Shown: positions 25,096 to 32,708 of the stretch, one piece after another
Layout of the letters: the number at the start of each line of letters is the position of its first letter
How positions within the stretch are numbered: the first letter of the stretch is position 1
Origin: Dryococelus australis
Taxonomy: Eukaryota > Arthropoda > Insecta > Phasmatodea > Phasmatidae
Assembly: GCA_029891345.1 (NCBI GenBank)
Contig: CM056993.1
Coordinates: 275,642,900-275,706,899, forward strand
DNA: 64,000 bases
Reading direction: 5' to 3'
Translations under genes and position numbers: made by a program
Notes under the pieces: model-generated
The model's input: the letters and a program-made list of their open reading frames with translations, nothing else
What the model was told of the DNA's origin: nothing
The model's database searches: none

Positions 25096-25152
25096 ACATC
25101 AAGCACGTTTGTGGCCAATAGCATTTTGTGTGCAATGACTTTTGTCCACATG

Positions 25153-25322
25153 AGTAGTATAGAAATGCCGATTTGGGTACAAACGCAAAAAAGTGGCTCA
25201 AAAAGTTGAATTTGGGAGCAGTTGCAAAAAAGTGGATTAAAAAGTTGCATTTCAGCACAACCGCAAAAAATGGCTTAAAAATATGAAAACTTAAAAAATA
25301 AAATATTTTATATAATAAAGAC
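25153..25322. repeat. Polinton left terminal inverted repeat
   Basis: The sequence matches the reverse complement of 36318-36614. Outer 120 bp: agtagtatagaaatgccg, aaaagtggctcaaaaagttg, gggagcagttgcaaaaa, gtggattaaaaagttgc. The inner part taaaaaataaaatattttat also matches the far right side. It is built of imperfect 38-40-bp subrepeats (gtggctcaaaaagttg-type). It is shorter than the right copy because it lacks the subrepeat expansion present there. Confidence 0.93.
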
Positions 25323-25479
25323 GGATCAGTTGCTAAATGTGTTAAACGGAACCAAACAATTGAAGAAACTTCGAACTTACATTTGGCAAGTCCTATCCCA
25401 TAAACCATGCTGAAATAAATGATACACAGTATGGATACAAAGTGGTAATTACTTCTGGGCATTTTAAAGTAACCTTACC

Positions 25480-25871
25480 AGACAGATATATGTTCATATT
25501 TTCAGTGAAAAAGTTTTAAATGATGTTAATCGTAGAGTTATAAGTTTTGCATATGATTGAATGGTGGATTGTGGTGTCAAACAAATGCATTCTATTCGGT
25601 TTTTAAAAGAGTAAATGATCGTCGTCGTATAATTAGAGATCAGTTGATTTCTATTTATGCTCATATCTCTGTAAAGTTTTAATGGTTATCCAATCATTAA
25701 TCCAATCATCGCTCTGACTTTGGCAATGTGCTACAACATAATCTAATTAAAAATTTAGATTCACATCTCCAAATTCGACATATTAAAGTAGCCGAAACAT
25801 TGAATTATTTTTCTAAATCTTTCATTGCACCTTCTACAGAATATTATTCATCTTATCACATGAAACTTTAA
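25480..25871 (+). pseudogene. Unrecognised Polinton gene remnant next to the left terminus
   Basis: Two plus frames give protein-like sequence: FSEKVLNDVNRRVISFAYD at about 25501-25557, then, after a frame change, VFKRVNDRRRIIRDQLISI. LNYFSKSFIAPSTEYYSSY leads to a TAA at 25869-25871. In-frame stops occur near 25680 and 25698. The Arg/Lys-rich centre and aromatic C-terminus match nothing I know. It runs towards the minor capsid gene, and a 30-nt hairpin lies exactly between the two 3' ends, which supports it being a former gene. Confidence 0.45.
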
Positions 25872-25893
25872 TAGTTTTTAAACTATTAAAGTT
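25864..25893. terminator. 30-nt hairpin at convergent junction 1
   Basis: Perfect arms aactttaatagttt / aaactattaaagtt with a 2-nt centre, between the plus-strand remnant (stop at 25869-25871, inside the left arm) and the minus-strand minor capsid gene (stop 25933). It has the same length as the hairpins at 27401-27430 and 32651-32680. A role as bidirectional 3'-end or transcription stop signal is inferred from position only. Confidence 0.6.
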
Positions 25894-25932
25894 ATTATAT
25901 ATAGAATATGACTACTTCCAACCAAAAATTAT

Positions 25933-26642
25933 CTATGGTCTCATCTCTAATACCACTGTTCTTTCGGACAAATAAAAGTTAATTAACTTACCTTTCGTCC
26001 TTAATTTCAACTATTATTTCATTAACTTGATTTGTTTGCACTGGAAAAATAATGGATAAGCTGGTTCGTAATAAATAGTATCGCCAAATCCAAATGTTGT
26101 ACTTGATTTAAAATGGTAATTATATTTTTTCTCCATGATTATATCATCGTTTTAATATCATACCATTTAGTATATTACAGTGTATATTTATTGTTTCAAA
26201 TGGAGCAAATTTTGGAATTGTATCGCCATATGTCCACATTGCTTTCAGAGTTTTATTTTCTACGAAACCCAAAAGAAAAATTTCTATTGAACCTGTTATC
26301 CAAAACTGTAATTTAAGCATACATTTTACTTTCACTCTGTTATATTTTATCCAGCTCGAAAGATATATAATTTTTTTTCATCCATTGAATCTACACTAAA
26401 TAAAATTGCTTTCATAGTTTTTTCAAGATTTTTATAGTATATTGGCCAACTGGAATTTTAACTGCTGATTCTATATTATTCTGGCCCACAAAATATATCA
26501 TATTTTTCCCAGAGATAATGTTATGAGTTAGATAAGTAATAGAGAACTGAACTAAAGCCTGGAATACCCTCTATCCTTAAAGGTAATGTAGTCTTTCTTC
26601 AATACTGATTTGTTTATCTGTTAGTTTGAATACTTTACTCAT
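25933..26642 (-). pseudogene. Polinton penton-like minor capsid protein, broken
   Basis: The start is at 26642 (MSKVFKLTDKQISIEERL). Segments IYFVGQNNIESAVKIPVGQY, LGFVENKTLKAMW and FETINIHCNILNG follow, then GDTIYYEPAYPLFF, VNEIIVEIKDE and KLINFYLSERTVVLEMRP, ending at 25933. The order fits Polinton minor capsid proteins: an IP.G.Y stretch in the N-terminal half, an LGF strand mid-protein, and a C-terminal strand pair ending in a basic-Pro tail. Total about 236 codons, close to the usual size. At least three frame changes and stops separate the segments. In related elements this protein forms the capsid vertices as a single jelly roll. It is divergently oriented to the ATPase, whose ATG is 118 bp away. 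Confidence 0.7.
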
Positions 26643-26760
26643 TTATTATATAATTTAAAAAATCTATTAATTAAATAGCAAGATAAAACATTGAAACCAT
26701 GTAAGACTGGGATATTAATAATAAGACATACCAGAACAAGACTGTTAGCGACAAAACGTC

Positions 26761-27385
26761 ATGGAGAATATATTACCTAATAATATTAGAGCGTTTGATA
26801 GTGGGTCCTAGTAAACCCGTTGGAAAAACTACACTTATGATAGATTTTTATATATGCTCAGGGATGGTTGGACTTTGGTATTCTCTATGTATGTTCAAAA
26901 AGTCTGGACCAACCAAAATATATCAATTTAAAGAAAGATATAGATGTAGTATCAAATTTATTTAATGAACCAATAGCATACTTCTTTCCATCAAATGAAG
27001 AAATTGTTGATGTAAATTAATGTCACAAAGAGTCTGTAGTGGTTTTCGATGATATCATACTTGAAAATCATAATATGGCAAGGCATTACTTTACTTGTGG
27101 TAGACACAAAGATATTGATTGTTTCTATTTAGCCCAGACATACTCAAAAGTACCTAATCAGCTTATAAGAGACAGTGCCAATTTTCTTTTCATATTCAGA
27201 CAAGACGATACAATTCTTAAACATATTCATAGTGATTTTGTGGTGGTGATATGTCATTTGAGAAATTTAGGGAGACTTGTTCAAAATGTTGGAATAATGA
27301 ATATGGTTTTGTTACAATAGATATAACTCGTAAGTTAAATATTGGTAAGTACCGTAATAAAATTAAAGACTTTTTAAATTCTTAG
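26761..27385 (+). pseudogene. Polinton FtsK/HerA-type genome-packaging ATPase, frameshifted
   Basis: The start ATG at 26761 gives MENILPNNIRAF. After a frame change LIVGPSKPVGKTTLMI holds the Walker A P-loop (26805-26852). A further change restores ILYVCSKSLDQPKY. Walker B is SVVVFDDIILE (27030-27062), followed by HNMARHYFTCGRHKDIDCFY and LAQTYSKVPNQLIRDSAN, the conserved sensor region of A32-type ATPases. Another frame change near 27245 leads to DMSFEKFRETCSKCW and the terminal TAG at 27383-27385. About 208 codons, normal for the family. The enzyme would pump DNA into capsids using ATP. At least three frameshifts make it inactive; both Walker motifs survive at residue level. Confidence 0.88.
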
Positions 27386-27688
27386 ATTAAAGTAAGTCTT
27401 GTTTTTAATGGAAGTGTTTTCATTAAAAACTAACATAATCTGACATTTTTTAATGTATTCATATACCATAACTATTTCAATAAACACAATTGTACCTTCG
27501 GGTACATTGTGGGCTTTTGGTATTTTAAAATATATCATATCATCATGGTATACTTCAAAAGATTTATACATGTCAATTTGTTTCTGTTGATGGTATAAGT
27601 GGATAACACTTTTATATTTTTCTGGTTTTATTATTATTTCAACTATAGTTCCATCTCTCGTAAAAAAAATATTATATTTGATAATCAA
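27374..27688 (-). CDS. Polinton accessory ORF of 104 codons, uninterrupted, unknown function
   Basis: This open frame starts at MIIKYNIFFTRDG and contains VEIIIKPEKYKSVIHLY, SFEVYHDDMIYFKIPKA and VPEGTIVFIEIVMVYEY. The high beta-strand propensity and no membrane segment suggest a small structural or capsid-associated protein, but I recognise no family. It overlaps the preceding ORF (27672-28026) by 17 bp, as in a compact cluster. Its 3' end overlaps the ATPase 3' end by 12 bp on the opposite strand, and the hairpin at 27401-27430 lies within its last codons. With the small ORF at 30282-30461 it is one of the few genes here without a visible break. Confidence 0.55.
   Translation of the reverse strand: MIIKYNIFFTRDGTIVEIIIKPEKYKSVIHLYHQQKQIDMYKSFEVYHDDMIYFKIPKAHNVPEGTIVFIEIVMVYEYIKKCQIMLVFNENTSIKNKTYFNLRI
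27401..27430. terminator. 30-nt hairpin at convergent junction 2
   Basis: Arms gtttttaatg / cattaaaaac with a 10-nt centre (gaagtgtttt). Sited 16 nt after the ATPase stop and near the end of the opposing ORF. The outer 10-bp arms are identical to those of the hairpin at 32651-32680. Confidence 0.65.
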
Positions 27689-28026
27689 AGTAAAATACTT
27701 TTTCTTTTGAACTGTATTTCACAACTAAACGAATAATGTTAATTCTGATTTTCTGATAGTACTCTAAATTGAATGCATCCATCGGTGCAATGGGATCTCC
27801 CACATGTTTTAGTCTTTTTTGTTCAAAATATATATTATTATCTATTTCCAAGTAAGTGAGATAGGCTTTCTCCAATGATCTTTTATTTCTTGTCAGTGTG
27901 GATATAAAGAACGTAAGAAACAAAATCATTAGGATTGATCTTCTCAGTAGTTGTATCATTGTCTGTGTGTTCTTTAATTTGATCTTCAATCCAAGAGCCC
28001 ATTAATGCATTTCCACATATAGCCAT
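27672..28026 (-). pseudogene. Polinton accessory gene with a tail-fibre-like motif, one frameshift
   Basis: The start at 28026 reads MAICGNALMGSWIEDQIKEH, then TEKINPNDFVSYVLYIHTDK. A frame change near 27885 follows, then AYLTYLEIDNNIYFEQ, KRLKHVGDPIAPMDAFNLEY and VFYFDYQI to the stop at 27672. The string HVGDP..PMDAFNLEY resembles the N-V-G-D-P...D-A-V-N-x-x-Y pattern common in phage tail-fibre and some Polinton proteins, so a fibre-like or coat-associated role is possible. About 118 codons. It overlaps the protease 3' end by 41 bp in another frame. Function not established. Confidence 0.5.
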
Positions 28027-28446
28027 CGTTTATTAATAAAGAAATATTTTTTTCAAATTTAAAATTATGTGAAAAGTAATTTAGCACAATTACACACAAA
28101 TGACCACAAGTTACTTGATTGAAATTTTGAAATCTATCATCGTTATAAAAAATATTCCTTCCAAGATATGCTATTAATTGTCGGGGTGGATTTCCACCAA
28201 ATGAATCAAAATAATATTTGTTGTTTGCTTTTTTCCAATAGCATACCCAGTGTGTACCTTTGTTGAAACATCTAAATTAACAATCCCACATTCGAGTGGC
28301 GTGTTAAGTAGCTCATCTATCATAAATACAGCCCGAAAATTTTTAATGTTTAATTTTTTAACAATTTTATCAATATCAAAGATACTGATTAGAGTTACAT
28401 TTTTTAACATTCTTACCCCACTTAACTTTCTTGTTTCCCTTGCCAT
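27986..28446 (-). pseudogene. Polinton adenain-type cysteine protease, one frameshift
   Basis: The N-terminal part reads FDIDKIVKKLNIKNFRAVFM, then DELLNTPLECGIVNLD. A frame change near 28262-28275 then gives GTHWVCYWKK with the catalytic His, YYFDSFGGNPP with the Asp/Asn-region strand, and CGHLCVIVLNYF with the catalytic Cys. It ends at a TGA (27988-27986). About 153 codons. The order His, DSFG, CGHLC is that of the adenovirus/Polinton maturation proteases (C5-like/Ulp1 fold), which cleave capsid precursors during assembly. The catalytic residues persist, but the frameshift separates them from the first third. The start lies inside the 3' end of the upstream hydrophobic gene. Confidence 0.88.
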
Positions 28447-28801
28447 ATTTCTCCATAGCTAAATTATGTCTGCATTGTTCTTCCAATTCTTGGTTTTTCT
28501 TCTTAGCATTAATTACTGATGTAGCGCTAGATGATGCACCATCAGCTAGCGCTCCTAGAGCTCCCAATGCTGCAAAAATTAAGGATAAAAATCCACCCTT
28601 GTGAACTGTCAGACCATTTCCAGTTTTCCTTTCTTTGGACATTTTATTAAGTTGTGGAACTGAAATTGTGATAGTTATTCCTTTTTCCTCCTTTAATTAC
28701 TTGTTTTTATGATCCAAATTGTCTTTCGTTAGGAAAGAATCAATATTCACACCCTTCAACTCCTCGTTAGGAATTTGAAATATAATGTTTTTTACTTTCA
28801 T
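28376..28801 (-). pseudogene. Polinton small core/pVI-like protein with Gly/Ala-rich hydrophobic segment, one stop
   Basis: The frame from an ATG at 28801 runs 142 codons to 28376. One in-frame TAA falls near codon 35, between DNLDHKNK and LKEEKGITITISVPQLNKM. The central KGGFLSLIFAALGALGALAD is a predicted amphipathic/hydrophobic segment. A helical linker (NAKKKNQELEEQCRHNLAME) and a basic tail (GKGNKKVKWGKNVKK) follow. This architecture is standard for the gene just upstream of the protease in Polintons. It has been compared with adenovirus pVI/core proteins, but that role is inference. The 3' end overlaps the protease start. Confidence 0.65.
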
Positions 28802-28821
28802 TTAATATGACAAATAGTTTA

Positions 28822-29277
28822 TCATTTCATTTTAATTCCCCAGCCAAGCTTATGTTTAATATGCATCGCAGATCCAGTAACACCAGGCCACAATCTCTCA
28901 TTGAAATCAGCATCTAAACTTAACAATCTTTTGAATGCTTACTTTTCTAGTTCTTTGTCAGCTACATGCCTTTCAGCTAGATCTTTATGATGATGATAAG
29001 CTATATCATGTTCCATTGCAGTTGCATCTAGTGGATTAATAGGTTTATCACCACGCTCAATTCTCTCTTTTAGTCTGGTACCCATACCTAAGTACTGATA
29101 ACCGGGCACATGCAACTCAAAAGGTAGTGAATTTATTATGTCATTGAGTAACCCTTTTCCATTATGCTCCGACTCCCAAAAAGTATGTGGTATTGTGTTT
29201 AACATTCGTATCAGATATGGCATACCTTTTGGGTTATTCACAACAAAGTCACAAAACTTGCTGTTGAGCATATTCAT
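28822..29277 (-). pseudogene. Polinton phospholipase-A2-like (parvovirus VP1u-type) protein, one stop
   Basis: It starts MNMLNSKFCDFVVNNPKG. The core ELHVPGYQYLGMGTRLKERI, with GDKPINPLDATAMEHDIAYH and KDLAERHVADKELEK, matches the Ca2+-loop plus His-Asp (EHDIAY) layout of VP1u-type phospholipase A2 domains. An in-frame TAA (28939-28941) is followed in the same frame by AFKRLLSLDADFNERLWPG and a basic end, to a TGA at 28824-28822. So a single nonsense change truncates an otherwise collinear gene of about 151 codons. In parvoviruses this activity breaches endosomal membranes; in Polintons the role is presumed similar but untested. Described only; inactive here. Confidence 0.8.
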
Positions 29278-29319
29278 TATTCCAACTTTTTCGTTGTAAC
29301 AGTTATCATTTCCAGCATT

Positions 29320-30261
29320 CTATTCGCCATGAATAACAAGAGGTCGATTAATAAGCACCCTAACATCATCCATCCATATGTATTCTTTGCGATAGTCTGT
29401 ATATTTCTTTATACCCTTCCCCTATTTAGGCGAGGGACGTTTCTTTTTGATCGAATGGTAAATAGGTTTAACAATAATTTTCCATTTATTCCCTTTACTC
29501 AATTTTGCCGTTCCCAAGTTTGGATCATTGTTTTGAAAAACTCTGTATCTGCTAGGATACAACTATAATGTTCATAGTCGGTTGTAGTGTAGTCACTTTC
29601 TGTTACTTTCTTACTAGTTAGTAATTTCATCAAACCATTAGTTCCAGTGTATGTTCGGCCTTTTACAGTAAATTTGTCATTGTTGAATATTACTTCGATA
29701 TCACCAATATACAATCTGCTTTTATCAGCCTTTACTCCAAAAACAACTTTGCAGTCAATTAAGAAATCGGCCACATTCTTATCAATAAATGTAGTTTTGT
29801 AGTTAGTTAACTGTGATATCAGTTATCAAACACCCCAACGCTTCATCATAGCATTCATCATCATCGTCATAGTTCATCGCCATCATCAATGTGTTTAACG
29901 CCATCGCCATAGAGTTCATCATCATCGTCAATGCGTTTAATACCATCGTCAATATCAATGCGTTCATCGGTGTCTGTTTTACCAAACAGTTTCCTTTAAA
30001 AAGATGTTTCTATTGGTGTCTGTGGGTAGTCTAAATTCTTAACAACAAATGGAACAAGTTCTTTAATTAAGTTCTTACTTAAGTTCTTATGTTTCCAATT
30101 TTTTGTCACAAATATTCTATCGCATCTATCAATGGTTGATCGTGTTTTTTATTTTTATCATAATCACCTTGGTGAAATTTTCTAAAAGTCTTAAACTTTT
30201 CAATTAGCTGTCTTCTCTCTATATTCTTCTCTATATTGTTTACAATTTCTTGTTGTCTCAT
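29320..30261 (-). pseudogene. Polinton PX-family protein, multiply broken, with acidic repeat insert
   Basis: The start ATG at 30261 gives MRQQEIVNNIEKNIERRQLI, a charged helical N-terminus, ended by a stop near 30111. Other frames supply NLIKELVPFVVKNLDYPQTP, then FGKTDTDERIDIDDGIKRID and DDDDELYGDGVKHIDDGDEL. A folded C-terminal domain follows: KVVFGVKADKSRLYIGDIEV, TYTGTNGLMKLLTSKK, YTTTDYEHYSCILADTEFF and KLSKGNKWKIIVKPIY. The GT.GL..LLTSK block and the KWK.I.KPI tail are characteristic of the conserved Polinton PX gene of unknown function. The Asp-rich part is encoded by a gatgat-type repeat (about 29868-29970), which looks expanded. At least three frame changes or stops. Confidence 0.7.
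29868..29970. repeat. Acidic (GAT)-type codon repeat inside PX
   Basis: The plus strand shows recurring catcatcgtca / gttcatcgccat / cgcattgac-type units of about 33 bp. On the minus strand they encode alternating Ile-Asp and Asp runs (IDIDDG, IDDDDEL, IDDGDEL). Probably slippage-driven expansion within the gene. Confidence 0.6.
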
Positions 30262-30281
30262 TTTTTATATAAATAAATAAA
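30262..30281. promoter_or_regulatory. Shared divergent promoter with TATA-like core
   Basis: Only 20 bp separate the PX start (30261, minus) from the start of the small Cys-rich ORF (30282, plus). The gap holds tatataaataaataaaa, TATA-like on both strands. Transcription initiation from here in both directions is inferred. Confidence 0.4.
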
Positions 30282-30461
30282 ATGAACAATGATAACTTAA
30301 ATGTATACTGTCTGAAATGTATGAAAAATACACTAAGTGATAAAATTTCACATGAACTGACAAATAATAACAAAGTAAGAATTAAATGTTTTTGTAGATG
30401 TTTTGCTACCAATAACTCACTATTCACTGGTGGGGATATAAAAAACGATATTGTAAATTAA
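30282..30461 (+). CDS. Small Cys-rich (zinc-ribbon-like) Polinton ORF, 59 aa, intact
   Basis: ATG 30282 to TAA 30459-30461. It starts MNNDNLNVYCLKCMKN and continues KVRIKCFCRCFATNN. A C-x2-C pair near residues 9-12 and a C-x-C-x2-C cluster near residues 36-41 suggest a single zinc ribbon. This resembles the tiny DUF5679-type proteins often found beside Polinton/adintovirus genes. The second knuckle (CFCRC) departs from the usual CxxC. It is followed without a gap by the truncated integrase. No stop or frameshift is visible. Confidence 0.6.
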   Translation: MNNDNLNVYCLKCMKNTLSDKISHELTNNNKVRIKCFCRCFATNNSLFTGGDIKNDIVN

Positions 30462-31362
30462 ATTCATAAAGCAATGCGAAAAACTTTCCCAGGAGAACTG
30501 TTCTATCTTTTGGCATCGATGATCATTGGCAAGCTGATTTAGTTGAGATGAATTCTGGATCTTTAAAAGGTATACACAGAATTAACAAAGGGTTTAAATA
30601 TATGTTAACCGCAGTAGATATTTTTTTTCATATATGCATGGGCAATACCAATCGAAGATAAAACTGGTGAAAATGTAATGTTAGCATTAACAACTATTTT
30701 GAATGATCGCAAACCTATGCATTTACCCACAGGTGAAGGGAAAGAATTTTACAATAAATCATTTAAGACATTAATGGCCAAACTACATAACACACTATCC
30801 AACATACAGTGGAAAGAAAGCTAGTGCTGTAGAAATGTTTAATAGAACATTGAAGGAAAAAATATGGATGATATTTACTATGTAGGGAAGCTATAAATGG
30901 GTGACTGTATTACCTAAATTAATAAGTGAATACAATAACACTGTTCACAGTACAATCAGAATGAAACCCACCAATGTAAGTGCAAAGAATGAAAGTTATA
31001 TTCTAATCAACATGTATGGAGGAGAAAGAAAAATGATTAAACTAAAGTTTAAAATAGGAGATAAATTCGTATAAGTAAAAGTAAAAATTTGTATGAAAAA
31101 GGATATACGCCAAATTGGTCCACTGAAGAATTTGAGGTGTGTGAAGTATTGCACACAAACCCCACGACATACAGAATAAATTATTTTAAAAATGAACTTA
31201 TTAAAGGTATTTTTATGAGCCAGAGCTGCTTAAGACCGAATATGATAAAGACTGCTTAGTGGATAAAGTTTTGCGAAGAAGTGGAAATAAGCTGTTAATT
31301 AAATGGTTAGGTTTTGTAGTAGTCATAATTCTTGAGTTGATAAGAAAAGTGTAGTTGTTTAA
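30462..31362 (+). pseudogene. Polinton RVE integrase with C-terminal chromodomain, truncated and broken
   Basis: It begins abruptly at IHKAMRKTF; the zinc-binding N-terminus (about 60 residues in relatives) is absent. After a frame change PRRTVLSFGIDDHW leads to QADLVEM with the first catalytic Asp, then KGFKYMLTAVDIF. The second catalytic site reads LPTGEGKEFYN: the expected Asp is Gly (GGT at 30732-30734). The third, SAVEMFNRTLKE, keeps its Glu. SEYNNTVHSTIRMKPTNV follows, then a chromodomain-like end (VDKVLRRSGNKLLIKWLGF, then SHNS-stop-VDKK) where a conserved Trp codon is now TGA. It ends at TAA 31360-31362. The enzyme would insert the element into chromosomes; this copy cannot. Confidence 0.9.
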
Positions 31363-31379
31363 GAACTTTTTTCTATATA

Positions 31380-32627
31380 ATGGATCAACAAAAAATTGAA
31401 AGATATGAGCGTCAGTCGTTTCTGCCAAATAACCAAACAAAAAAAAATTTGAATGAATACAACAAGCGCATTGAGTTTGATATTCCTATTGGCGATGCAT
31501 TTTCACATCTGAACGAAGCTTATGTATACCAACAGTATAAGCTAACTAAAATAGATACAAATGCAGATTATGAAAAAACTTCAACTATTGATGTTTGTGA
31601 GAATTTCTTTCCATTCCAGTTCTCAAGATTAGAGATCTCTAAACATGGTTGTATGATCGAAAGTATTGACAACCCCGGCATCACTTCAAAAATGATGTAT
31701 ACATCGCTAGGTTTGGAATCAGAATCGGCATACTTCCAAATGTCGGGGATAGAACTAGATAAATATGTTAGGAAAGATAAGTGTAACGAAACTACCTATC
31801 CATTATGTTATTTGTTTGGGTTTATGAGAGATTGTAATGAAATATTCTGGAAAGGTGGGTACAAGATCATATTCATTCGAAATTCTAATGATGATGTATC
31901 TTTTTACAGAAGACCCCCAAAGAAAGCAGATGGATCTGATGATGAAGATAATAGACCAGATGCTTCTAAAATCGTAATTAATAAAATGGAAATTCTGTGG
32001 CCAATTGTTGAATATGATCCTATTTATAGAGACGAAATTAAAGTAAAATTATACAAACACCCCAAAATAATAATTGATTTAATTATTGGCAATGTCTTGA
32101 AAAACCAGTACCTATTAATGCAAACTCATTTCAGTTTGATATAAAAGATGAGTTCAATTCAATCCAATTCGATATGCCAGACTTTTTCATTGTTCAGAAA
32201 AGAAGATCCTGGGCAATTCACATGCGGTTCAATGTTTGACTCTTGTTTTGTCAAAAATATTTATATTAAGAATGAGCGGAATGAAGTGTTTCCCAAAGAG
32301 AATTGGAATTTAAACATTGATGATAAAATTTTCGATAAGATATTTATTGCTTATACTAATTTTAGACATTCAAAGACTAAACTAGATACCCCTTATCGTA
32401 ATAATGAACTGTGCATCAACTCTGGGTAATTTATTGGGAGAAGACCATTGTATGTTATTGATTGTTCTTACAGAAAAACTGCAATTGTAAAAGATCGAAC
32501 TAATCTGAAACTTACAGTAGATTTTAATAAACCAATATCGACTACAATCATTTGTAATGTGGTACTAGTAAGCCAAAGAAACCTAATTTATGATGTTAAC
32601 AGTGAAAGAATCGCCGAAGTCCAATAG
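31380..32627 (+). pseudogene. Polinton major capsid protein (double jelly roll), broken in the second half
   Basis: ATG 31380 follows an AT-rich tatata leader. The first 254 codons are open and include NEYNKRIEFDIPIGDAF, CENFFPFQFSRLEISKHG, IESIDNPGITSKM, YPLCYLFGFMRDCNEIFWKG, GYKIIFIRNSNDDVSFYR and IVINKMEILWPIVEYDP. These match the first jelly roll of arthropod Polinton hexon-like capsids. Past about 32100 the frame is lost. A second segment has FDSCFVKNIYIKNERNEVFP and KIFIAYTNFRH, then a TAA (32427-32429). The same frame continues with RRPLYVIDCSYRKTA, LKLTVDFNKPIS and TTIICNVVLVSQRNLIYDV to a TAG at 32627. At about 415 codons in total it is shorter than relatives, so an internal deletion near 32100 is likely. 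Confidence 0.8.
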
Positions 32628-32650
32628 TGCGCAAACATGTATGGTTATTA

Positions 32651-32680
32651 GTTTTTAATGGATGGTTATCCATTAAAAAC
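32651..32680. terminator. 30-nt hairpin at convergent junction 3
   Basis: Arms gtttttaatggat / atccattaaaaac around a ggtt tetraloop, 23 nt after the major capsid stop and 28 nt past the polymerase stop. Perfect 13-bp stem. The outer 10 bp of each arm are identical to those of the hairpin at 27401-27430. Confidence 0.7.
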
Positions 32681-32708
32681 ATTTACTGTTTTATAATTTT
32701 TCATAGTA

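Noticed and set aside
25085..25462. 125-codon minus-strand ORF with repeated FF/KFNFLSHFF-type words
   Set aside because: It reads through the Polinton terminal subrepeats and is explained by them.
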